Notes: generated by a model not told the origin, from the letters alone. A stretch of DNA of 64,000 bases from Streptomyces lucensis JCM 4490 (GCF_014650035.1 NZ_BMUE01000003.1:62001-126000); one strand, 5' to 3'; positions 45,769-54,788 are shown, counted from the stretch's first letter. Made by a program: numbers and translations.

Positions 45769-47064
45769 ATGGCGGATGCGACGGACCCGCTCGACGCGGG
45801 CGAACGGCTCGGGCCCGAGGAGCTGCGCGCTCTGCAGTTGAAGCGGCTGCGCGCCTCGCTGCGGCACGCCTACGACAACGTGCCGTTCTACCGGAGCGCG
45901 TTCGACGGGGCCGGTGTCCGCCCGGAGGACTGCCGTTCCCTCGCGGATCTGGCCCACTTCCCGTTCACGACCAAGGCCGACCTGCGGGAGAACTACCCGT
46001 ACGGCATGTTCGCCGTCCCCCGTGAACGGATCCGCCGCCTGCACGCCTCCAGCGGCACCACGGGACGCCCCACGGTGGTGGGATACACGGACGGCGATCT
46101 CTCCCTGTGGGCCGACATGGTGGCCCGGTCGATCCGTGCGGCCGGCGGGCGGCCGGGTGACGTCGTGCACGTCGCGTACGGCTACGGGCTCTTCACCGGT
46201 GGTCTGGGCGCCCACTACGGTGCCGAGCGCCTGGGCTGTACGGTCGTCCCGGCGTCAGGTGGCATGACGGCGCGGCAGGTGCAGCTGATCCAGGATCTGC
46301 GGCCGGCCGTCATCATGGTGACCCCTTCCTACATGCTGACGCTGCTGGACGAGTTCGAACGGCAGGGCGTGGACCCGCGCGGCACCTCGCTGCGCGTGGG
46401 CGTCTTCGGCGCCGAGCCCTGGACCGAGCGGATGCGGCGCGAGATCGAGGAGCGGTTCGCGATCGACGCCGTCGACATCTACGGCCTGTCCGAGGTGATA
46501 GGCCCGGGCGTGGCCCAGGAGTGCGTGGAGACCAAGGACGGCCTGACCGTGTGGGAGGACCACTTCTATCCGGAGGTGGTCGACCCGATCACGGGTGAGG
46601 TGCTGCCGGAGGGCGAGCAGGGCGAGCTGGTGTTCACCTCGCTGACCAAGGAGGCCATGCCGATCGTCCGGTACCGGACCCGGGACCTGACCCGGCTGCT
46701 GCCCGGGACGGCCCGGGTGTTCCGGCGGATGGAGAAGGTCACCGGGCGCAGCGACGACATGGTGATCCTGCGCGGGGTGAACCTGTTCCCGACCCAGATC
46801 GAGGAGATCGTGCTGCGTACGCCCGGGGTGGCGCCGCACTTCCAGCTGTGTCTGACCCGCGAGGGCCGCCTGGACGCGCTCACCGTCCGGGCCGAGGCCC
46901 GCCCCGGTGCGACACCGGAGGTGCGCGAGGAGGCGGCCCGGGCCATCGTCGCGGGCGTGAAGGACGGCATCGGCGTCTCCGTCGCCGTGGAGATCGTGGA
47001 GCCGGAGTCGCTGGAGCGCTCGGTCGGCAAGATCCGCCGCATCGTGGACCTGCGCCCACGCTAG
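45769..47064 (+). CDS. paaK: Phenylacetate-CoA ligase
   Basis: A 431-residue AMP-forming ligase joining phenylacetate or a related arylacetate to CoA. Length is exactly that of PaaK. Motifs are YDNVPFYRSAFDGAGVRPED, the P-loop LHASSGTTGRPTVVGYTDGD, a DIYGLSEVIGPGVAQECVE segment and the C-terminal GRSDDMVILRGVNLFPTQIE with SVGKIRRIVDL. ATG 45769 has GAGGGAG 9 nt upstream; the longer frame is unrelated. No other paa genes are nearby, so it may act alone or with a distant cluster. Confidence 0.93.
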   Translation: MADATDPLDAGERLGPEELRALQLKRLRASLRHAYDNVPFYRSAFDGAGVRPEDCRSLADLAHFPFTTKADLRENYPYGMFAVPRERIRRLHASSGTTGRPTVVGYTDGDLSLWADMVARSIRAAGGRPGDVVHVAYGYGLFTGGLGAHYGAERLGCTVVPASGGMTARQVQLIQDLRPAVIMVTPSYMLTLLDEFERQGVDPRGTSLRVGVFGAEPWTERMRREIEERFAIDAVDIYGLSEVIGPGVAQECVETKDGLTVWEDHFYPEVVDPITGEVLPEGEQGELVFTSLTKEAMPIVRYRTRDLTRLLPGTARVFRRMEKVTGRSDDMVILRGVNLFPTQIEEIVLRTPGVAPHFQLCLTREGRLDALTVRAEARPGATPEVREEAARAIVAGVKDGIGVSVAVEIVEPESLERSVGKIRRIVDLRPR

Positions 47065-47102
47065 GCCGTGTCCGCGAAGTCGCGTCTGGTGATGGGGGTC
47101 GT

Positions 47103-47140
47103 ACGGACCACGAGCGTCGCCGGCAGCGCTCGTGGTCCGT
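47103..47140. terminator. Bidirectional terminator between paaK and acyl-CoA synthetase
   Basis: ACGGACCACGAGCG and its exact complement form a 14-bp stem with a 10-base loop. It lies between the paaK stop (47064) and the acyl-CoA synthetase stop (47145), so it serves both converging genes. Confidence 0.8.
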
Positions 47141-47144
47141 GCGA

Positions 47145-48647
47145 TCAGGGCCGGCTCGTGAACCGGTCGCGCAGCTCGCGCTTGAGGATCTTGCCGCTGG
47201 CGTTGCGCGGCAGTTCGTCGACGAAGAGGACCCGCTTGGGCGCCTTGAAGGGGGAGAGCTTCTCGCGCGCGTGGGCGATCAGTTCGTCCTCGGTGACCTC
47301 GCCGCGGGAGACGACGACCGCGGTGACGGCCTCGACCCAGCGCTCGTCCGGCAGGCCGATCACGGCGGCCTCCGCGACGGCCTCGTGGGTGTACAGGGCG
47401 TCCTCGACCTGACGCGAGGCGACCAGCACGCCACCGGAGTTGATGGCGTCCTTCACCCGGTCGACGATGGTGAGGTAGCCGTCCGCGTCGCGCACCGCGA
47501 GATCGCCGGAGTGGAACCAGCCGTCCCGGAAGGCCGCGGCGGTCTCCTCGGGCTTCTCCCAGTAGCCCTCGCACAACTGCGGTGACCGGTAGACGATCTC
47601 GCCGGGCGTGCCGTCGGGCACGTCCTCGCCGTCCTCGTCGACCACGCGCGCGTCCACGAACAGGACGGTCCGTCCGCAGGAGTCGAGCCGGCCCTCGTGC
47701 TCGTCGGGGGCGAGCACCGTCGCCAGGGGGCCGATCTCGCTCTGCCCGAAGCAGTTGTAGAGGGCGAGCCCCGGAAGCCGGTCGCGCAGCCGCCGCAGCA
47801 CCGGCACGGGCATGATCGACGCGCCGTAGTAGGCCTTGCGCAGGCCGCCGAGGTCGCGGGTGGCGAAGTCGGGCCGGTTCGCCAGGCCGATCCACACCGT
47901 GGGGGGCGCGAACAGGCTGTCCACGCGGCCCGCTTCGATGAGGTCGAACAGCCGGTCCCCGTCCGGCGCGTCCAGGATGACGCTGGTCGCGCCGACCGTG
48001 AGGTAGGGCAGCAGGAACACGTGCATCTGCGCCGAGTGGTACAGCGGCAGCGCGTGCGCGGGCCGGTCGCCGGCGCTCAGGTCCAGGGCGGTGATCGCGC
48101 TCAGGTACTCGTGCACCAGCGCCCGGTGGGTCATCATCGCGCCCTTGGGCAGGGCGGTGGTGCCGGAGGTGTACAGCAGCTGGACCAGGTCCTCGGTACG
48201 CGGTTCGGGGCCCTCGTACACCGGGGTGTCCGCCAGCCGGGCCAGGAGCGAGTCGCCGGCGTCCCGCAGGGGCAGTATCCGTGCCCCGCCGGGGAGCCGC
48301 CCGGCGAGGTCCGGGTCGGTGAGCACCAGGGTGCTGCCCGACTGGCCCACGAGATACGCCAGGTCGTCGCCGGTGAGGTTCTGGTTGACCGGCACGTGGA
48401 CCAGGCCGGCGCGGGCGCAGGCGAGGAAGGCGATCAGGTAGGCGTCGGAGTTGTGGCCGTAGGCGGCGACCCGGTCGCCCGGTTCCAGGCCTTCGGCGAG
48501 CAGCAGCGCGGCCGCGCGGGAGACGGCGTCGTCGAGTTCCCCGTACGTCCACGTGCGCTCGCCGTACTCCACCGCGGTGCGCGCCGGAGTGCGCCTGGCG
48601 CTGCGCCGCAGCACCCCGTCGACCGTGCTGCCGTGTCCCTGGGTCAT
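47145..48647 (-). CDS. AMP-binding acyl-CoA synthetase
   Basis: A 500-residue class-I adenylate-forming enzyme. Motifs are VQLLYTSGTTALPKGAMMTH (P-loop), YNCFGQSEIGPLATVLAPDE, a WFHSGDLAVRDADGYLTIVD catalytic Asp region and DRVKDAINSGGVLVASRQVE, with the catalytic Lys in NASGKILKRELRDRF. It activates a fatty or aryl acid to its CoA ester. Substrate class cannot be told. It lies 58 bp downstream of the PYROXD2-like gene on the same strand, suggesting a common transcript. Confidence 0.9.
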   Translation of the reverse strand: MTQGHGSTVDGVLRRSARRTPARTAVEYGERTWTYGELDDAVSRAAALLLAEGLEPGDRVAAYGHNSDAYLIAFLACARAGLVHVPVNQNLTGDDLAYLVGQSGSTLVLTDPDLAGRLPGGARILPLRDAGDSLLARLADTPVYEGPEPRTEDLVQLLYTSGTTALPKGAMMTHRALVHEYLSAITALDLSAGDRPAHALPLYHSAQMHVFLLPYLTVGATSVILDAPDGDRLFDLIEAGRVDSLFAPPTVWIGLANRPDFATRDLGGLRKAYYGASIMPVPVLRRLRDRLPGLALYNCFGQSEIGPLATVLAPDEHEGRLDSCGRTVLFVDARVVDEDGEDVPDGTPGEIVYRSPQLCEGYWEKPEETAAAFRDGWFHSGDLAVRDADGYLTIVDRVKDAINSGGVLVASRQVEDALYTHEAVAEAAVIGLPDERWVEAVTAVVVSRGEVTEDELIAHAREKLSPFKAPKRVLFVDELPRNASGKILKRELRDRFTSRP

Positions 48648-48705
48648 GACAGCCGATCCTCGGGCCGCCGGACGCGCCGGTCAAGGACCGCGCGGCCGCG
48701 GCCGG

Positions 48706-50268
48706 TCACACCTGCTCCAGCACCGCCATCGCCGCGTTGTGCCCCGGCACCCCGCTCACCCCTCCCCCGCGCACCGCGCCCGCGCCGCACAGCAGGACGC
48801 CGGCGTGCCGGGTCTCCACGCCCCAGCGCCCGGTGCCCTCCTGGGCGTACGGCCAGGACAGCGCGCGGTGGAAGATGTTGCCGCCGGGCAGGCGCAGGTC
48901 ACGTTCGAGGTCGAGCGGGGTCTTCGCCTCGATGCAGGGGCGGCCGTCGGCGTCGGTGGCGAGGCAGTCGGCGAGGGGCTCGGCGAGGTGGGCGTCGAGC
49001 TGGGCGAGGGTGGACCTCAGCAGCTCCTCGCGGACGCCGTCGTTGTCCCCGGCGAAGAGCCGGGCGGGGGTGTGCAGGCCGAACAGGGTGAGGGTCTGGT
49101 AGCCGCGCCCGGCGAGGCCGGCGCCGAGGATGGTGGGGTCGGTCAGGGAGTGGCAGTAGATCTCCGACGGCGGCGCCGCGGGGAGCCGGCCGGCGGCGGC
49201 CTCGGCGTGGGCGGTGGCCAGTTGCCGGTAGCCCTCGGCGATGTGGAAGGTGCCGGCGAAGGCCTCGCGGGGGTCGACGGAGGCGTCGCGGAGCCTGGGG
49301 AGCCGCTTGAGCAGCATGTTGACCTTGAGCTGGGCGCCCTCGGCCGGCTCGGGCGACGGGTCTCCCGTGAGGGCGGCCAGCTCCTGGGGCGAGGCGTTGA
49401 CCAGGACGTGCCGGGCGGCGGCGACGCCCTCGCCGTCCACCGTGCGGTACGTGACCTCGGCGCCGTGCCCGTCGGTGTCGATGCGCACCGCCTCGTGTCC
49501 CGTCGCGATCACCGCTCCCGCCGCTCGGGCCGCTGCGGCCAGCGCGTCGGTCAGGGCGCCCATGCCGCCGACCGGCACGTCCCAGGAGCCGGTTCCGCCT
49601 CCGATGACGTGGTAGAGGAAGCAGCGGTTCTGGGCGAGGGAGGCGTCGTGGGCGTCGGCGAAGGTGCCGATGAGCGCATCGGTGAGGACCACGCCCCGCA
49701 CCAGGTCGTCGGTGAAGGTCTTCTCCACGGCGACCCCGACGGGCTCCTCGAAAAGCGCCCGCCAGGAGGTCTCGTCGTCGATGCGGCGGCGCAGTTCCTC
49801 CCGCTCGGGCAGCGGTTCGGTGAGCGTCGGGAACACCCGCTCGGCCACGCGCCCGGTCATGCCGTAGAAGCGCTGCCACGCCCCGTACTCGCGCTCGCCT
49901 CCGGTCAGCCGGGCGAAGGCCTCCCGGGTGCGCCGCTCCCCGCCGCCGACGAGCAGTCCGGTGGGCCGCCCGCCGCGCTCGGTGGGGGTGTACGAGGAGA
50001 CGGTGCGCCCGCGGACCCGGAACCGCAGACCGAGGTCGCGCACGATCTTCCGGGGCAGCAGGCTGACCAGGTACGAGTAGCGCGACAGCCGTGCGTCCAC
50101 CCCGGCGAAGGGGCGCGTCGAGACGGCGGCGCCGCCGGTGTGGTCGAGTCGCTCCAGCACCAGCACGGACCGTCCGGCACGGGCCAGGTAGGCGGCGGCC
50201 ACCAGGCCGTTGTGGCCGCCGCCGACGATGACGGCGTCGTACGTCCGGGTTCCCTCGTTGGCAGGCAT
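48706..50268 (-). CDS. Phytoene-desaturase-like NAD(P)/FAD oxidoreductase (PYROXD2-like)
   Basis: A 520-residue flavoprotein of the phytoene desaturase/amine oxidase superfamily. The FAD motif is DAVIVGGGHNGLVAAAYLAR, the second motif region is VPVGGMGALTDALAAAARAA, and the C-terminus CGAGAVRGGGVSGVPGHNAA closes the FAD site. This ending fits the PYROXD2 group rather than crtI. ATG 50268 has AAGGA 6 nt upstream. Substrate unknown; no carotenoid genes are nearby. It lies upstream of the acyl-CoA synthetase in the same direction. Confidence 0.85.
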   Translation of the reverse strand: MPANEGTRTYDAVIVGGGHNGLVAAAYLARAGRSVLVLERLDHTGGAAVSTRPFAGVDARLSRYSYLVSLLPRKIVRDLGLRFRVRGRTVSSYTPTERGGRPTGLLVGGGERRTREAFARLTGGEREYGAWQRFYGMTGRVAERVFPTLTEPLPEREELRRRIDDETSWRALFEEPVGVAVEKTFTDDLVRGVVLTDALIGTFADAHDASLAQNRCFLYHVIGGGTGSWDVPVGGMGALTDALAAAARAAGAVIATGHEAVRIDTDGHGAEVTYRTVDGEGVAAARHVLVNASPQELAALTGDPSPEPAEGAQLKVNMLLKRLPRLRDASVDPREAFAGTFHIAEGYRQLATAHAEAAAGRLPAAPPSEIYCHSLTDPTILGAGLAGRGYQTLTLFGLHTPARLFAGDNDGVREELLRSTLAQLDAHLAEPLADCLATDADGRPCIEAKTPLDLERDLRLPGGNIFHRALSWPYAQEGTGRWGVETRHAGVLLCGAGAVRGGGVSGVPGHNAAMAVLEQV

Positions 50269-50385
50269 GGTCCTTCGTAACACGGGGTGATCAAGGTGAC
50301 CAGAGGCGTGCGTCCACCGAGTGGTACGCGATCAGCGGTGTGCCGGGTGCGCCGGGCGGTGCCGACGAACGAGGCGGGAGGCCGG

Positions 50386-50760
50386 TCAGGAAAGTGTCTC
50401 CAGGAACGCCGAGCAGGCGTCCGCGCAGGCCCGGCAGGTCTTCGCCGCCGGTTCGGCGTCCGGGTGCTCGTCGAAGGCGCGGGCGCATTCGAGGCACACG
50501 GAGCGGCACCACTCCAGCCGGACGCGGATGCCCTCCTCGTCCTGGCGGGACTCCTCGCACAGCGCACGGCAGGTCGCGTCGCACACCTCGGCGCACATGA
50601 TGCCCAGCCGGCGCACGCGCTCCTGGTGCTCGGTGCCGTCCGGGTCGACCAGGCTCGCGCGCACCGCGCAGGCCCGGGCGCATTCGGTGCACGCCTGGGC
50701 GCAGGTGAAACGGTCCTCCAGGAACCGGTAGAGCTGCTGCTGCGAAGCGGGCGATGTCAC
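50386..50760 (-). CDS. Four-helix-bundle copper-binding protein (DUF326)
   Basis: A 124-residue Cys-rich helical protein of the DUF326 family. Fourteen Cys residues lie in CxxxC-type helices: FTCAQACTECARACAVRASL, MCAEVCDATCRALCEESR, WCRSVCLECARAF and TCRACADACSAFL. This spacing lines a four-helix bundle with thiols as in Csp copper-storage proteins, which bind many Cu(I) ions. No signal peptide is visible, so it is cytosolic. No copper exporter or regulator is adjacent. Confidence 0.88.
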   Translation of the reverse strand: MTSPASQQQLYRFLEDRFTCAQACTECARACAVRASLVDPDGTEHQERVRRLGIMCAEVCDATCRALCEESRQDEEGIRVRLEWCRSVCLECARAFDEHPDAEPAAKTCRACADACSAFLETLS

Positions 50761-50930
50761 ACCGTGCGGGTAGCCGGGTCGGAACGCGGCAAACCACCGG
50801 CCCGGTCCGCCCGGGCGCCCGTCTGCGGAACAGGACCGGCCGAGCGGTCACGGCCCCCGTCGCCACAGGTCGGATTCCGGCCACGAATGATGTCCGATTC
50901 ATTCCCTTTTGAGATGGGTATTCCTGTTCC

Positions 50931-51296
50931 ATGGATACCGCATCGATGCAGCTGGCCGCGACGAGCGGCCTGGCGAGCCTCGTTCTGTTCGGCATAGCCG
51001 TGGCTCTGCTGGCACTGCTCGCCGGTGGCTTCTGGATGAACTCCCGCATCAAGTACCGCGAACCCCCGCGCCCGCGGCCCGAGGAGCAGCCCAAGCTGCC
51101 GCCGGAGGGACCGGTGCGCGAGATCCGGGAGAACCGGGAATCCCAGGAGGTTCCCGTGACACCCAAGGGCGGTCGTCCGCTCACCCCGTACGAGCTGAGC
51201 AACATGGACAGCAGGCCCAGCGCCTCCAAGGAGCGGCCGCGCTGGAGCCGGGGGTCCAGCGGCTCGTTCGGCGGCGGCGGACTCGGCGCCCACTGA
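50931..51296 (+). CDS. Single-pass membrane protein of DUF6479 type
   Basis: A 121-residue protein with one transmembrane helix near the N-terminus (GLASLVLFGIAVALLALLAG), then a Pro/Glu-rich cytosolic tail (REPPRPRPEEQPKLPPEGP), a VTPKGGRPLTPYELSNMDS segment and a Gly-rich end. It matches the DUF6479 proteins of streptomycetes, whose role is unknown. The region before it (50761-50930) shows no other gene. It is divergent from the copper-binding protein gene. Confidence 0.8.
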   Translation: MDTASMQLAATSGLASLVLFGIAVALLALLAGGFWMNSRIKYREPPRPRPEEQPKLPPEGPVREIRENRESQEVPVTPKGGRPLTPYELSNMDSRPSASKERPRWSRGSSGSFGGGGLGAH

Positions 51297-51411
51297 GCCG
51301 CAGCGCCCGGCACGCCCCCTGTCACCGCGCCCACTCGTCGCCCCACCGACCACCACGTCCCGACCAACCGGTCCCGGCCCGTGCCGGACCGCCGGCCGCC
51401 CCCGGGTCACG

Positions 51412-51873
51412 TCAGGCCTGGGAGTCCTTCCGGACGGCGTCCAGGCGGCCGACGCGGGCCACGTTCCGCACGTCCTCCGGATCGGTGCTGGGCTCGGCGG
51501 CGAACCAGGCGTCGAGGATCTCCTTGAGCACCGGCTCCGAGACCAGCCGCAGGCTGAGCGCCAGCACGTTGGCGTCGTTCCAGCGGCGTGCACCGTCCGC
51601 CGTGGCGGCGTCCGTGCACAGGGCCGCGCGTACGCCCGGCACCTTGTTGGCCGCGATGGAGGCGCCGGTACCGGTCCAGCAGCACACCACCGCCTGCTCG
51701 GCCAGTCCCTCGGCGACGTCCCGGGCCGCCGCCTCCGAGCAGGCCGCCCACCGCGCGTCGGCGCCGGGCCGCAGCGCGCCGTGCTCGCGCACCCGGTGGC
51801 CGCGGCGGCGCAGCTCCGCCACGACGAGGCGGGCCACGGGTTCGTCCATGTCTGAGGAGACGGAGATCCGCAT
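51412..51873 (-). CDS. RpiB/LacA/LacB-family sugar-phosphate isomerase
   Basis: A 153-residue isomerase of the ribose-5-phosphate isomerase B fold. It starts with RISVSSDMDEPVARLVVAEL. The active-site loop reads CCWTGTGASIAANKVPGVRA, where the usual CGTGxG has Trp in place of the first Gly, while the catalytic Cys is kept. The phosphate-binding ARRWNDANVLALSLR segment is normal (His often precedes Asn in other members; here it is Trp). It may act on ribose 5-phosphate or another aldose phosphate. Confidence 0.85.
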   Translation of the reverse strand: MRISVSSDMDEPVARLVVAELRRRGHRVREHGALRPGADARWAACSEAAARDVAEGLAEQAVVCCWTGTGASIAANKVPGVRAALCTDAATADGARRWNDANVLALSLRLVSEPVLKEILDAWFAAEPSTDPEDVRNVARVGRLDAVRKDSQA

Positions 51874-52049
51874 ACCGCGGAGCGTAACGCCCCTGCCCCG
51901 GGCACGGCTCCTGCCCCGGGCACGACGGTACGGAATCCGCCGTGGTCCTCCGCACCGCGCACGGGAGTGGGCGTGCCGCCGCCACGCGCGCGAGGGCCCC
52001 GCGGGCATCGCTGTCGCCCGCGGGGCCGTAGGTGACCGGTACGGGTTCG

Positions 52050-52244
52050 TCAGGGGTGCTCGGGCTGCTGCGCCGGGGGCACGCCGCCGCCCTCGCCGCC
52101 GCCCTTCTTGCCCTTGTCCGTGCCGTGCGGGCGGCCGCCCGCGCCCCCGTCGGCCGTCTGGCGGGCCTTGAGCTCGCCGCTGTCCTGCGGGGTGGCGCCT
52201 CCCTTGTCACTGCGCCGTTGTTCGGGCTGCTGCGGATTGGACAT
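52050..52244 (-). CDS. Small hydrophilic Gly/Gln-rich protein, 64 residues
   Basis: A short frame starting MSNPQQPEQRRSDKGGATPQ and ending GGVPPAQQPEHP. It has no hydrophobic core and looks intrinsically disordered. GGAGGGAG lies 8 nt before ATG 52244, a strong site that supports translation. Function unknown. It is downstream of the STAS-ANTAR-GAF gene on the same strand by 95 bp. Confidence 0.7.
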   Translation of the reverse strand: MSNPQQPEQRRSDKGGATPQDSGELKARQTADGGAGGRPHGTDKGKKGGGEGGGVPPAQQPEHP

Positions 52245-52339
52245 GCGCCGGACTCCCTCCGGGTCGTGCGTGCTGCGTGCGCCGTCCGGGTTCCCAGGGC
52301 GGCACGGCTGACGCACCCCACCGGCCGGACACCTCAACC

Positions 52340-53590
52340 TCAGACGGTGGCGCGGATCAGCGTCTGGTGAAGGTGCTCGAGGGCGTCGAGCAGCACCGAC
52401 CGGTGGTACCAGCTCAGCCATGCCGCCGCGTCGGCGGCCAGCACACCGAGGGTCCGGGCCTGTGCGGCGGTCGGCCGGTGCCCGGTGTCCGGCCAGTGCA
52501 CGGTGATCACGCCGGTGCAGGCACCGGCCGAGGACAGGACGGGGACGCTGTGCAGGGCACGGGTTCCGGTGGCCAGCAGGACGCGCCGGCAGTCGTCGCC
52601 CAGCAGCGCGTCGGCGGCCACGTCCGGCACGCTCACCGCGCGCCCCGTCGCCCGGGCGACCGCGTCGGCCGTGCCCTCGTCCCGGCCGCGCACCAGGTGG
52701 TCGAGGAAGGCCTCGGCGCAGCCGTGGTGGGTCTCCGGCGTCAGCGCGTTGACGGCCGGGTCCACCAGCTGCACGTACCCGGCGGGCGCCCGGCCGGCGG
52801 CCAGCGCCTCGTGGAGCACCGCGTCGATCATCTGCCGCCGGTAGCGCGGGTCCCGGCAGCCGCGGGCCGGCAGCCTCAGCTGCGGCACGGGCAGGGAGCG
52901 GCGGCCCGGGAACCACACCTCGCCGTCCGGGGGGCGGGCCGCCACCACGGCGGAGACGAGGACACGCAACGGCACGTTGAACCGCTGCGAGGTCTCACGC
53001 AGCACCGTGAAGGCACTGCCGGCGTCGGGCAGGTCGTAGCGGACCATGAGGATGCCCTGGGCCATGCCGATGACCGGCGCGGTGCGCACCCGGGCGCGCA
53101 GCGCGCGGACCTCCTTGTACAGCTCGTCGTACGACGGCCGCAGCGGATCGGCGATCTGCGACCGCCAGGCGGGCAGTTCCTCCGCCCGCGTCGGGGTGCG
53201 GGCCAGCTCGCGCAGCGCGTCGTCGAGGGTGGCGTACAGCCGGACGCCGTCCAGGCGGGCCAGATGCACCGCCTCGCGCACCCCCGGACGGGCCCGGACG
53301 ATGATCAGGTCGGGGCGTCCGGTGCGCTGGTGGGCCGTCTCGCTGAGCGTGCGCAGCACGGCGGCGCCGCCGAGCTGGACGTGGCCCATGTCGAGGACGG
53401 GCCGCAACCCGGCGCGATCGGCCTGCTCCAGATGGCCGCGCAGCTCCGCCGACCAGGCCTCCGCCCCCTGTGGGTCGAGGCTGCCGGACATGCGCAGGAG
53501 CAGGGCGCCCTCGGCCGGCAGTCCCTCCACGACGGAGGACTCGATGACCAGGGGGGCCGGTGCGCCGGGGCGGGCGGCGGAGGCTTTCAT
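52340..53590 (-). CDS. STAS-ANTAR-GAF regulatory protein
   Basis: A 416-residue regulator. Residues about 10-110 are a STAS domain (LLLRMSGSLDPQGAEAWSAE, PVLDMGHVQLGGAAVLRTLS), though the usual phosphorylated Ser is not clear. Residues 150-205 are an ANTAR RNA-binding helix set (APVIGMAQGILMVRYDLPDA, FTVLRETSQRFNVPLRVLVS). Residues 235-410 are a GAF sensor. Domains of anti-sigma control and transcription antitermination are thus fused. ATG 53590 is chosen; GTG 53659 would add a repetitive VKPR segment. Three short direct repeats precede it. Confidence 0.85.
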   Translation of the reverse strand: MKASAARPGAPAPLVIESSVVEGLPAEGALLLRMSGSLDPQGAEAWSAELRGHLEQADRAGLRPVLDMGHVQLGGAAVLRTLSETAHQRTGRPDLIIVRARPGVREAVHLARLDGVRLYATLDDALRELARTPTRAEELPAWRSQIADPLRPSYDELYKEVRALRARVRTAPVIGMAQGILMVRYDLPDAGSAFTVLRETSQRFNVPLRVLVSAVVAARPPDGEVWFPGRRSLPVPQLRLPARGCRDPRYRRQMIDAVLHEALAAGRAPAGYVQLVDPAVNALTPETHHGCAEAFLDHLVRGRDEGTADAVARATGRAVSVPDVAADALLGDDCRRVLLATGTRALHSVPVLSSAGACTGVITVHWPDTGHRPTAAQARTLGVLAADAAAWLSWYHRSVLLDALEHLHQTLIRATV

Positions 53591-53651
53591 GGCATCACCC
53601 AGACACTTTCTCGGCTTCACCCGGGACAGGGGTCGCGGTTTCACCCGGACA
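53591..53651 (-). repeat. Three direct repeats just upstream of the STAS-ANTAR gene
   Basis: GGCATCACCCAGACA (53591-53605), GGCTTCACCCGGGACA (53613-53628) and GGTTTCACCCGGACA (53637-53651) repeat with periods of 22 and 24 bp. If the gene starts at GTG 53659 instead they encode a VKPR repeat. They may be regulator sites or mRNA leader elements. Confidence 0.5.
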
Positions 53652-53879
53652 TGAGTCACGGACGGCTCGATCGGCCTCTTCGTGAGCTCGGACCGCCTCG
53701 CACAGGGCAGCTGACGTCATCGTGGCACGCGCCCGGGCCCCCGGCAGTCCGGCCGGCCCCGGCATGCGCCGCCCGCGGGGGCGGGGCGCGCGATGTGCCG
53801 GGCCCGGCCGCCGCCGTGCGCCCGCCCCGGCCCCGGCCGGCGTGGCCCACGGGCGGCCCTCGGGCGCGGCCCCGGGAAC

Positions 53880-54788
53880 TCAGCCGACATACCGCCGTGC
53901 GGGTGAGTCGCGGCGTGCCCGCTCCAGTGCGGCGAGCCGGCGTTCCAGTTCCGGCGGTACGGGGTCGCGCTGGCGCAGCACCCAGGGCAGCCCGGCGGTG
54001 GCGTGGGCGAACGCGCGCGCCGAGGCGGCGTCGTGGGGCACGGTGCGGATCAGGTGCCCGGTGCGGCGCAGCGCCGGGAGCAGGGGGCGGCGCAGCCAGG
54101 TGAACCACAGCGTGTTGCGCAGGCCGAGGACGCGGCGGGCGGTGCTGTCGCGCAGCCGGGAGGCGTGGTGGTGGACGGTCAGCTCGTCGGCGTAGGCGAG
54201 CCACCAGCCCTGCCGCAGCAGGTCGCAGGCGAGCAGTTCCTCCTCGCCGCCGAGCCAGAGGCCGGGGTGGAAGCCGCCGCCGGCGCGGAAGGCCTCGGTG
54301 CGCAGGACGGTGGCGGCGGCGAGGAAGGAGCCGAGCGCGGGTCCCGGGAGCCAGTCGGGGCCGGTCAGCGGGGATTCGCGCAGTTCGCGCACGACCGGGT
54401 CCTCGGTGCCCGCGGGTTCGACGACGATCCGCGCGGTGACGGCGGCGAGCCGGGGGCGGGTGCCGAGCAGGTCGGCGGCCCGGCGCAGGCTGCCCGGCTC
54501 CCACCAGGTGTCGTCGTCGCAGAAGGCGACGTAGGGGGTGCGTACGCGCCGGACGGCCAGGTTGCGGCCGATGGCCCCGAGGTTGCGGCCGGGGCGGAGC
54601 AGCGTCATCCGGGGGAACTCCCGGGCGACGGCTTCGGCGGTGCCGTCGGTCGAAGCGTTGTCGGTGACGATCACCGGGGGGCGTTCGGGCAGCCGGCTCA
54701 GCACGGCGAGGGTGCGCAGGAGTTCCTCGCGCCGGTTGTGGGTGATCAGGACGACCGTGGTGCGGTCGTCGGGGAGCGTCCGGGTCAT
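53880..54788 (-). CDS. Glycosyltransferase family 2 (paralog B)
   Basis: A 302-residue GT2 enzyme. The nucleotide-sugar fold starts TTVVLITHNRREELLRTLAV, the DxD-type motif is YVAFCDDDTWWEPGSLRRAA, and the acceptor-side motif is LWLGGEEELLACDLLRQGWW. It is a clear paralog of the next gene (shared RNLAVR, RTPYVAF and DDDxWWEPGSL). It transfers a sugar in the cytosol, probably to a surface glycan. ATG 54788 overlaps the previous stop by 4 nt. It is the last gene of the GT9-GT2-GT2 group. Confidence 0.9.
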   Translation of the reverse strand: MTRTLPDDRTTVVLITHNRREELLRTLAVLSRLPERPPVIVTDNASTDGTAEAVAREFPRMTLLRPGRNLGAIGRNLAVRRVRTPYVAFCDDDTWWEPGSLRRAADLLGTRPRLAAVTARIVVEPAGTEDPVVRELRESPLTGPDWLPGPALGSFLAAATVLRTEAFRAGGGFHPGLWLGGEEELLACDLLRQGWWLAYADELTVHHHASRLRDSTARRVLGLRNTLWFTWLRRPLLPALRRTGHLIRTVPHDAASARAFAHATAGLPWVLRQRDPVPPELERRLAALERARRDSPARRYVG

